Assembly: GCA_030596145.1 (NCBI GenBank)
Contig: JAUVKS010000158.1
Span: 1 to 5,042 of the forward strand
Length of the DNA stretch: 5,042 bases
Direction of reading: 5' to 3'
Origin: Pseudomonadota bacterium
GTDB taxonomy: Bacteria; Desulfobacterota; Syntrophia; Syntrophales; JADFWA01
Shown: positions 1-4,429 of the stretch, in pieces
Numbering within the stretch: the stretch's first letter is position 1
Layout: the number at the start of each line of letters is the position of its first letter
Notes under the pieces: model-generated
What the model saw: only the letters and a program-made list of their open reading frames with translations
Databases searched by the model: none
Told to the model about the DNA's origin: nothing
Translations under genes and position numbers: made by a program

Positions 1-108
1 ATCCTCCGGGCCTATTACATAATCTTCCTGAGCCTTGACAGGACCGGAAAAGAGAAGGGAAATTCCGATAAAAAACAGGATAAATAAGCAGAACTTCAAT
101 TCGCGCAC
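1..108 (-). CDS. Wza-type polysaccharide export protein, N-terminal fragment (runs off the window)
   Basis: Thirty-six codons are visible, starting with GTG at 108-106 and open to the window edge. The start is fixed by an AGGAG at 120-116, seven bases upstream. Residues 1-26 look like a signal peptide: a short charged start (MRELK), a long hydrophobic run rich in Phe, Leu and Ile, and a likely cut after VKA. No lipobox cysteine is seen at the expected place (the only Cys is at residue 7), so a lipoprotein is unlikely. The mature protein begins with the segment DYVIGPED, which is the characteristic opening of the Poly_export/Wza family of outer-membrane polysaccharide export proteins. In that family the protein forms an octameric periplasm-to-surface channel coupled to a Wzc-like kinase. 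The nearby PHP phosphatase and beta-barrel gene fit an EPS locus. The missing C-terminus prevents a finer subfamily call, such as the exosortase-associated type. Confidence 0.82.
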   Translation of the reverse strand, partial: MRELKFCLFILFFIGISLLFSGPVKAQEDYVIGPED

Positions 109-115
109 TAAGTTA

Positions 116-120
116 CTCCT
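116..120 (-). promoter_or_regulatory. Ribosome binding site of the Wza-type gene
   Basis: AGGAG on the minus strand sits seven bases before a GTG codon and decides that non-ATG start. Only three bases separate it from the base of the REP-like hairpin at 124-148, so the folded repeat lies directly against the initiation region in the mRNA. Confidence 0.75.
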
Positions 121-123
121 TGT

Positions 124-283
124 GGTCGGGTGTAAAACCCGACCCTACATCGTCAATGGGTGGCATTCCCTTCGTAGGGTGGCATTTTACATGCCACCGA
201 AATCGGTCGGGTATAAAACCCGACCCTACATCGTCAATGGGTGGCATGGACAAATTTATTTGTCCGTGCAAAACTATTCCTTT
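124..283. repeat. REP/BIME-like hairpin array A (three GTAG hairpins plus one palindrome)
   Basis: The array fills the gap between the beta-barrel gene and the Wza-type gene. Hairpin 1 (124-148, minus orientation) has a GTAG head, arm GGTCGGGT, loop TTTAC and arm ACCCGACC. Hairpin 2 (174-198, plus) has GTAG, arm GGTGGCAT, loop TTTAC and arm ATGCCACC. Hairpin 3 (205-229, minus) has arm GGTCGGGT, loop TTTAT and arm ACCCGACC. The order is minus, plus, minus. A different palindrome without a GTAG head follows at 248-265, with arms GGACAAA and TTTGTCC and loop TTTA; allowing one T-G pair it extends to an 11-bp stem at 244-269. The array ends inside the stop codon of the beta-barrel gene (TAA at 284-282). 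A GTAG head next to a short hairpin, in alternating orientation, is the known layout of REP sequences recognised by RAYT transposases. No RAYT gene lies in the window. Confidence 0.85.
203..283. repeat. 81-bp direct repeat, copy 1 (left flank of the beta-barrel gene)
   Basis: This stretch matches 1562-1642 in the same orientation at 79 of 81 positions by eye. The differences are G/A at 233 versus 1592 and G/A at 244 versus 1603. It contains one GTAG hairpin, a linker and the GGACAAA palindrome. Its last two bases fall in the stop codon of the beta-barrel gene. Confidence 0.92.
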
Positions 284-1523
284 AGTAAACTACTGCTATC
301 CTCAAAAAGACCCTGTTTTCTTTATAATCATATCTCAAGAAGTTCGACTGGTTGTCCGTATAGGTGTACTGCAGGCTCAGGTTAATCCAATCCTGAAGCG
401 CGTATTCAATCCCTGCACCACCGTACCACTTGTCATCATCCCTGATCTTTGACAAGCTATCGACATCGATCGAACTTTCCTTGAATTTATCTTTGCGATA
501 GCCCACATTAACATTCATGCTTATCTTTTCGTTCATGGCAAAAATGTGGCGGTAGCCTAAAGAAACATCGGTTTCGTAAAAGGGGGCATTCGTATCTTCA
601 TCCTCCTTAATGACACGGGACACCTTTAAGCTCAAGATATCATAGGGAGACATGTTGTACCCGAGATTGACAAGACTGGAAAAAGTAGTAAAGTCATCAT
701 CTCTTCCGGCCACCGTTTCTTCATATTTCTTTTCGGCCATACCTAACTTCAGGTAACCACGCACCTTGGCCGTGGGATCAAAGGAAAGACCTATATAAGC
801 CATATGGTTTTGGTTATCGCTTTCTTTGGAGATCTTATAATCCACCTTAGAATAATTGTAGTCTACCAGTATGTCTGTCTTCGCGGTAAGACTGTAATAG
901 ATTGAACCACCAAAAAGGTTTCGATCGTAGCTTCCGCTGTCATCGTAACTTTCATCATACTCATAATTATAATTACCGTACCTTACCTCGGCAGCCCAAC
1001 GATCCACAAACTTATATTTTGCCTTCACTCTCAGGTCATTGGCCTTGTACGGCTTTTCCCGATATGGATCTGATGCCCCTGATAGTCCAGGTTGCTCTTT
1101 CCACTTACGGGGAACTACAGAATCAGTATAATAATCAGATACTGTGAAAGTCAATCCACCGGGAAAGGCAAAATTGAATGCCCCGCCAGCCACCTGTTTG
1201 GTATAGTTCGTCTCCGAGTTATCGGCAAACCAGTTGATATCTGCCCTGTAGCCTATCTGAAAGCTATGGCTCCCCATTGGAAGCAGAAACTGAATACCGG
1301 GAGACAGAGTCGTGATGAAGCCTGACTCTTTCGGCTCATTATCATAACTTCTGTAAATATTATCGCTGTACGTTTCCGTAAGACCTACAGAAGGATGTAT
1401 TTCCAGGGGCCCTATTTTGATATTTCCTGGACCGAGACCTTCCGTCTGGGCCATGGCAGGAGATGCCGCTAACAACAACGCAACAATCAATGCCATGAAA
1501 GAAGTCTTTGCCGCTTTTATCAT
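282..1523 (-). CDS. Outer-membrane beta-barrel protein of an EPS locus (BBP2-like)
   Basis: This is a 413-residue secreted protein. The start is the ATG at 1523-1521, chosen because a double AGGAG lies at 1540-1531 with seven bases of spacing; a longer in-frame start at 1559 would put that signal inside the gene. Residues 1-25 form a signal peptide ending SPAMA. The mature part opens with a segment resembling putative beta-barrel porin families (IGPLEIHPSVGLTETYSDNIY). It continues with alternating polar and aromatic stretches typical of transmembrane beta strands separated by acidic turns such as DDDF and DDDKW. The chain ends in LRIAVVY: a C-terminal aromatic residue is the usual BAM assembly signal, so the protein looks complete. 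Proteins of this kind are common in EPS and exosortase loci, where a role in export or surface anchoring is presumed but not shown. The exact family is inferred from its look; a plain porin is the alternative. Confidence 0.83.
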   Translation of the reverse strand: MIKAAKTSFMALIVALLLAASPAMAQTEGLGPGNIKIGPLEIHPSVGLTETYSDNIYRSYDNEPKESGFITTLSPGIQFLLPMGSHSFQIGYRADINWFADNSETNYTKQVAGGAFNFAFPGGLTFTVSDYYTDSVVPRKWKEQPGLSGASDPYREKPYKANDLRVKAKYKFVDRWAAEVRYGNYNYEYDESYDDSGSYDRNLFGGSIYYSLTAKTDILVDYNYSKVDYKISKESDNQNHMAYIGLSFDPTAKVRGYLKLGMAEKKYEETVAGRDDDFTTFSSLVNLGYNMSPYDILSLKVSRVIKEDEDTNAPFYETDVSLGYRHIFAMNEKISMNVNVGYRKDKFKESSIDVDSLSKIRDDDKWYGGAGIEYALQDWINLSLQYTYTDNQSNFLRYDYKENRVFLRIAVVY

Positions 1524-1530
1524 TTTAGTT

Positions 1531-1540
1531 CTCCTCTCCT
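1531..1540 (-). promoter_or_regulatory. Double ribosome binding site of the beta-barrel gene
   Basis: Two tandem AGGAG motifs precede the ATG at 1523; the nearer one is seven bases away. The site lies about 24 bases downstream (in the transcript sense) of hairpin array B, and no convincing promoter is seen between them. Confidence 0.75.
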
Positions 1541-1561
1541 TAAAAATTTTTTGACGCAATT

Positions 1562-1642
1562 TCGGTCGGGTATAAAACCCGACCCTACATCATCAATGGG
1601 TGACATGGACAAATTTATTTGTCCGTGCAAAACTATTCCTTT
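1562..1642. repeat. 81-bp direct repeat, copy 2 (right flank of the beta-barrel gene)
   Basis: Same orientation as 203-283, with two mismatches in 81 bases. It starts 38 bases upstream of the beta-barrel ATG, outside its ribosome binding site, so the two copies enclose the gene and its initiation signal. Confidence 0.92.
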
Positions 1643-1737
1643 CGTAGGGTGGTATTTTATATGCCACCGTTTGCGGTCGGGTATAAAACCCGACCCTACA
1701 ATTCCAATGTAGGGTGGTCCGCCTAAAGCGGATCACC
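1564..1737. repeat. REP/BIME-like hairpin array B (four GTAG hairpins plus one palindrome)
   Basis: The array fills the gap between the secreted-protein gene, whose stop is at 1745-1743, and the beta-barrel gene. In plus-strand order: GTAG hairpin at 1564-1588 (minus orientation, arm GGTCGGGT); palindrome at 1607-1624 (arms GGACAAA and TTTGTCC); GTAG hairpin at 1644-1668 (plus, arms GGTGGTAT and ATGCCACC, one G-T pair); GTAG hairpin at 1675-1699 (minus, arm GGTCGGGT); and a longer GTAG hairpin at 1709-1737 (plus, arms GGTGGTCCGC and GCGGATCACC, loop CTAAA, one G-T pair). Orientations alternate minus, plus, minus, plus. Linkers between hairpin tails are only six bases (1669-1674, as at 199-204 in array A). 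This is REP/BIME architecture by comparison with known RAYT-linked repeats; the family itself I do not recognise. Confidence 0.86.
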
Positions 1738-1742
1738 GTTTA

Positions 1743-2303
1743 TTAGCGGCTTGGCGTCCCAGTACCGCCGCCACCACCACCGACCGGACCACTCGTTACA
1801 GGCATCAAAACAACAGGACGTCTGTCTCCAGCAGGTGGCCCGGGAACTTTAGTAGCGGCAACAGTGGCTCCGTACGACGCCCCTGAAAGGGCAGCTTCCT
1901 CGTTACCACCACATAAAAGCAGCGCGTTCACAATGGGGCGGCTGGGCATACCCGCCGCTGTACAGGATGCGGCAACCAGGGCAGAGGGGCTCTGCAACGC
2001 GGCTGGAGCCGTCAATCGACCCGCGGATGCGGCAGTATTAACAGTCCTGAACAGAGAACAAACAAAGACGTCACTGGCCGCTTCTGAGGCATTCCATCCC
2101 CCTGATGGGATAATGTCCGCGGCAATCAGGTCATTTACCGCATTGTCCACCGACGAGGTATCGAAGCCAAGAAAACCGGATAACTGCAAGGCCACCTCTC
2201 CCTGTGTGGTCTGGGCAATCACCTGGCCGGAAGTCAAGAGTAATCCACCAATCACCAGGAAAAATGCCGCCAAAAACAACCTTTTCCCCCTTTTGACTTT
2301 CAT
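1743..2303 (-). CDS. Secreted protein of unknown function with a glycine-rich C-terminus
   Basis: This is a 186-residue protein that I do not recognise with confidence. The ATG at 2303-2301 is chosen because AGGAGG lies five bases upstream; a longer frame to 2375 would begin inside the MITE-like repeat and is rejected. Residues 1-31 form a signal peptide: basic KVKRGKR, a hydrophobic core, and a cut near VIAQ. A segment at about 33-75 (QGEVALQLSGFLGF, then NDLIAADIIPSGGW) has the helix-helix-GGW look of the S-layer-homology-like domains found in some envelope proteins; this is a weak impression. Three cysteines are present at about residues 82, 113 and 130. The middle is alanine-rich. The tail is proline-rich and then six glycines before TGTPSR. 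The gene looks more GC-rich than its neighbours. Its place between the phosphatase and the beta-barrel gene suggests an EPS-linked envelope role, which is inference only. Confidence 0.72.
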   Translation of the reverse strand: MKVKRGKRLFLAAFFLVIGGLLLTSGQVIAQTTQGEVALQLSGFLGFDTSSVDNAVNDLIAADIIPSGGWNASEAASDVFVCSLFRTVNTAASAGRLTAPAALQSPSALVAASCTAAGMPSRPIVNALLLCGGNEEAALSGASYGATVAATKVPGPPAGDRRPVVLMPVTSGPVGGGGGGTGTPSR

Positions 2304-2308
2304 AGCAA

Positions 2309-2314
2309 CCTCCT
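2309..2314 (-). promoter_or_regulatory. Ribosome binding site of the secreted-protein gene
   Basis: A perfect AGGAGG sits five bases before the ATG at 2303 and decides that start over the longer in-frame possibilities, which reach into repeat DNA. Confidence 0.8.
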
Positions 2315-2339
2315 TATTATGTAAGACATGTTTGATGGT

Positions 2340-2461
2340 TTCGTAAAAAAGTTGAAATATATACAATTTTGTCATTCCCGTGAAAACGGGAATCCAGTTT
2401 TTTCAAGTGCTTGGCCGTTTATAGATTCCCGCCTACGCGGGAATGACAGACTTTTTACGAA
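2340..2461. mobile_element. MITE-like nested inverted repeat with two dRS3-format palindromes
   Basis: This is a non-coding element of about 122 bp. The outer inverted repeat is TTCGTAAAAAAGT at 2340-2352 against ACTTTTTACGAA at 2450-2461. The inner inverted repeat starts GTCATTCCCG at 2371 and ends CGGGAATGAC at 2447; 24-bp arms at 2371-2394 and 2424-2447 match at 19 positions. Each arm is itself a palindrome in the format ATTCCC, eight bases, GGGAAT (2374-2393 and 2425-2444), the same format as the dRS3 repeats known from Neisseria. It carries no ORF. It lies between the phosphatase gene and the secreted-protein gene, about 36 bases upstream of the latter's start codon, so it is transcribed if the genes form one operon. 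Calling it mobile is inference from structure; no target-site duplication is clear. Confidence 0.7.
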
Positions 2462-2467
2462 TGTGTC

Positions 2468-2498
2468 AAGTTTCACTATTCCATAAAAAGTGAAGTTT
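2468..2498. other. Imperfect hairpin after the phosphatase gene
   Basis: TTCACT at 2472-2477 pairs with AGTGAA at 2489-2494 around an 11-base loop, with a weaker extension outward. It lies 16 bases past the phosphatase stop codon. No T-run follows it on the minus strand, so it is not a standard intrinsic terminator; it may simply stabilise the 3' end. Confidence 0.3.
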
Positions 2499-2513
2499 TC
2501 CCTCCCGCCTTTT

Positions 2514-3266
2514 TCAAAGCTCTTGATATCGCGGTTCCGCAATTGGGAATTCCTCCACCACCTCTCCTTTCAGGATCTTCTCTGGAATATCCTTTACCAT
2601 CGCTTCAGCCCGGCGATGGCCTACCAATTTTTCAAGAACTTTTCTCCCCTTGGACAATACCGGCGGGCGCCAGTGGGGAAGATGAGCATCCGTAGCAATC
2701 AAATGGACCAGACCGGCTCTCACCATCTGAAGGGCACATTTACGAACCCTATTCCCAAATTCACCGGTGATACTCATTGCCGTCACCTGAACCAGCACGC
2801 CTCCCCTTACCCATTCTTCAAACATTTCCGGATTAGCCTGGACAACACTATTTCGCTCCGGATGGGTAATGATGGGCGTATATCCTTTAAGACGCATCTT
2901 AAAGAGAAACTCCCTCGCGTAAGGAGGAACAAACTGACTGGGTAGCTCCAGGGCAACATAGCGCCCTCCCAGAAGGAGTCCTTGGTTCTCTTCAAGAAAA
3001 GTAATGAGTTCCGGATGAATATGAATCTCCGCAGACGGGATGAGCCTTATGGGAATCCCTTCCTGATTTACAGCCTCCTGCAGTTTGTGAAGTACGGGAA
3101 GAATAGTCGTCTCATTGTTATCATAAACCCCATTTTTGCAATGGGGGGTCGCCACGATGGTATGTATCCCATCAGCGTGAGCGATACGACACATCTCCAA
3201 GGCATCATCCATATCTTCTGCCCCGTCATCGAGTCCGGGAAGGATATGACAGTGTAAATCTACCAT
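2514..3266 (-). CDS. PHP-family protein-tyrosine phosphatase (CpsB/YwqE type)
   Basis: This 250-residue protein has the usual full length for the family. Metal-binding motifs of the PHP fold run through it: DLHCHILPGLDDG at 3-15 (His5, His7), ATPH at 39-42 (His42), SAEIHIH at 78-84 (Glu80), LELP at 106-109 (Glu107), THPER at 134-138 (His135), and TDAHLPHWRPP at 192-202 (Asp193, His195). All expected ligands appear intact. Known members are cytoplasmic, metal-dependent phosphatases that remove phosphate from the tyrosine-rich tail of the EPS co-polymerase kinase (Wzc/CpsD/YwqD) and so tune chain length and export. The Wza-type gene downstream supports that role; the kinase itself is not in the window. 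The start ATG at 3266 matches the family opening directly, although the ribosome binding site is weak (only a GGTAGCGG-like stretch). It is probably the first gene of the EPS transcript. Confidence 0.94.
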   Translation of the reverse strand: MVDLHCHILPGLDDGAEDMDDALEMCRIAHADGIHTIVATPHCKNGVYDNNETTILPVLHKLQEAVNQEGIPIRLIPSAEIHIHPELITFLEENQGLLLGGRYVALELPSQFVPPYAREFLFKMRLKGYTPIITHPERNSVVQANPEMFEEWVRGGVLVQVTAMSITGEFGNRVRKCALQMVRAGLVHLIATDAHLPHWRPPVLSKGRKVLEKLVGHRRAEAMVKDIPEKILKGEVVEEFPIAEPRYQEL

Positions 3267-3298
3267 AATAGAAACCGCTACCGAAAAATGAATTGTGA

Positions 3299-3328
3299 TT
3301 CTTATAAATACCAGAATTTCTTATAAAT
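3299..3328. repeat. 11-bp direct repeat in the presumed promoter (possible operator)
   Basis: TTCTTATAAAT occurs exactly at 3299-3309 and at 3318-3328, a 19-base step of slightly under two helical turns. It coincides with the presumed -10 region and spacer upstream of the EPS genes, where a dimeric regulator could bind. No known regulator site is recognised, and low-complexity AT sequence is the alternative. Confidence 0.4.
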
Positions 3329-3333
3329 TGCAA
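3305..3333 (-). promoter_or_regulatory. Possible sigma-70-type promoter of the EPS genes
   Basis: On the minus strand TTGCAA (3333-3328) and TATTTA (3310-3305) are separated by 17 bases. They lie between the miaA terminator and the phosphatase start and would give a leader of roughly 30 bases. The region is AT-rich, so chance matches are likely. An 11-bp direct repeat overlaps both boxes (3299-3309 and 3318-3328). Confidence 0.4.
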
Positions 3334-3366
3334 TAAAAATGCCCCCATCTTGCAGGTGGGGGCATT
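3331..3366 (-). terminator. Intrinsic terminator of the mutL-miaA transcript
   Basis: On the minus strand a 10-bp perfect stem (AATGCCCCCA with TGGGGGCATT, plus-strand 3338-3347 and 3357-3366) encloses a nine-base loop and runs straight into a TTTTT-ATT tract. The base of the stem overlaps the miaA stop codon (3367-3365). It separates the housekeeping pair from the EPS genes. Confidence 0.88.
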
Positions 3367-4336
3367 ATCTCAAAAATATTTCAATCTTTGCCCTTACAGC
3401 ATCAATATCCGAAGGCGCAAACCATTCGATATCCTTATCAGCCCTAAACCAGGTAAGCTGCCTCTTCGCATAATGTCTTGTGTCGCGCTTTATCAGTCTT
3501 ACAGCCTCCTTAACATCATATATATCTTTAATATAATTAACAATATGTCTGTACCCAAAAGTCTGCATCGGCTTGAGGGTTTCATTGTAACCCCTTTCCA
3601 TAAGTTCCTTGACTTCATTTACAAACCCATTCGCCATCATTTTTTCGACTCTTTTATCGATCCGCTCATACAACTGATCTCTATCGATCATAAGTCCCAT
3701 CTTGAGACAATCATAGATGTTATCACCAAAATTATGATTAATCTGCTTCTTAACAATCGACTCACCGCTGAGCTCCAAAACCTCCAGCGCTCTGATTATT
3801 CTGAAAACATCATTTGGGTGGATCCTCCCCGCGGCAGCTTCATCCTTTTCCCTCAACTTTTCATAAAGATATCCACTCCCATACCGTTTCAGATCTTCCC
3901 TGTAGGAGCTTCTCAGATCACTGTCGGCTCCAGGACCATCAAAGAGCCCACCAATGAGGGCATCTATATAAAGACCTGTGCCTCCCACAACGAATATATT
4001 CTTACCTTTACGATTCAACGCGGCAATTATTTTCCTCGCCATGTCCACAAAGATGGCCGCGTCAAACACCTCGTCCGGATCTACCACATCAATAAGGTGA
4101 TGTCTTACAAGAGATCGCTCGTCTGGCGTTGGTTTTGCGGTGCCTATATCCATATATCTGTAAACCTGCATGGAATCCGCGCTTATGATTTCGCCACCAT
4201 ACTCACCTGCCAGTTTGACGGCAATCTCAGTCTTGCCAACACCGGTTGGACCAGGAATAATTATCAGGCGGGGTCTGTGGTTCATGAAAATTACTCTATT
4301 GCCGTAAGCAATCACGTGGTTATTGTCGTTATTCAT
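3365..4336 (-). CDS. miaA: tRNA dimethylallyltransferase
   Basis: The enzyme transfers a dimethylallyl group from dimethylallyl diphosphate to N6 of adenosine 37 in tRNAs that read codons starting with U, the first step towards ms2i6A; it is cytoplasmic. Clear family marks, numbered from the ATG at 4336, are the P-loop GPTGVGKT at 29-36, SADSMQVYR at 52-60, DIGTAKP at 63-69, HHLIDVVDP near 79, VVGGTGLYIDAL near 115, QTFGYRHI, and the C-terminal RHYAKRQLTWFR. Length is 323 residues from 4336. A second ATG at 4285 (306 residues, opening MNHRPRLIIIPGP) fits the usual family start better. The upstream start has a TAGG five bases before it, the downstream one only a weak GAG, so the choice is open. 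It follows mutL, a common bacterial pairing, and ends in a strong terminator. Confidence 0.96.
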   Translation of the reverse strand: MNNDNNHVIAYGNRVIFMNHRPRLIIIPGPTGVGKTEIAVKLAGEYGGEIISADSMQVYRYMDIGTAKPTPDERSLVRHHLIDVVDPDEVFDAAIFVDMARKIIAALNRKGKNIFVVGGTGLYIDALIGGLFDGPGADSDLRSSYREDLKRYGSGYLYEKLREKDEAAAGRIHPNDVFRIIRALEVLELSGESIVKKQINHNFGDNIYDCLKMGLMIDRDQLYERIDKRVEKMMANGFVNEVKELMERGYNETLKPMQTFGYRHIVNYIKDIYDVKEAVRLIKRDTRHYAKRQLTWFRADKDIEWFAPSDIDAVRAKIEIFLR

Positions 4337-4353
4337 CAATGCCTAACCCGGAC

Positions 4354-4368
4354 GAGCCGGAAGGGCTC
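4354..4368. other. Small hairpin upstream of miaA
   Basis: GAGCC at 4354-4358 pairs with GGCTC at 4364-4368 around the loop GGAAG. It overlaps the first heptamer unit and lies 17 bases upstream of the longer miaA start. No T-tract follows on the minus strand, so it does not look like a terminator. Confidence 0.35.
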
Positions 4369-4426
4369 AAAGCTCAAAGCTCGTAGCTCTTATCCACCAG
4401 CTATGAGCTATCAGCTATCAGCTGTT
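4364..4426. repeat. Tandem AGCT-headed heptamer array
   Basis: Nine consecutive 7-base units fill most of the gap between mutL and miaA, seven of them starting with AGCT: AGCTCAA, AGCTCGT and AGCTCTT, then one degenerate unit (ATCCACC), then AGCTATG, AGCTATC, AGCTATC and AGCTGTT. The first unit is GGCTCAA. The phase is unbroken across the degenerate unit. Units before and after it are partly complementary, so 4379-4388 can pair with 4399-4408 (ten positions, one G-T pair on the plus strand). It begins three bases past the mutL stop codon. Its function is unknown. Confidence 0.8.
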
Positions 4427-4429
4427 TTG

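Noticed and set aside
124..283. Regularly spaced palindromes as a CRISPR array
   Set aside because: The units alternate in orientation and the linkers are shared between copies rather than unique, and no cas gene is present.
35..452. Plus-strand frames with a repeated peptide (KTRPYIVNGWH)
   Set aside because: The repeated peptide is only the translated REP-like array; the frames run antisense into two convincing genes.
1709..1737. GC-rich hairpin after the secreted-protein gene as an intrinsic terminator
   Set aside because: No T-run follows on the minus strand, and the GTAG head and alternating partners mark it as a member of the REP-like array.
1864..2346. Plus-strand frame of 160 codons
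   Set aside because: It is antisense to the secreted-protein gene, which has a signal peptide and a perfect AGGAGG; the plus frame has neither.
2304..2375. Longer N-terminus for the secreted protein
   Set aside because: It would start inside the MITE-like element and place the AGGAGG and signal peptide internally.
2440..2469. TTGACA on the minus strand (2469-2464) as a promoter -35 box for the secreted-protein gene
   Set aside because: No acceptable -10 box lies 16-18 bases downstream; the hexamer borders the inverted repeat instead.
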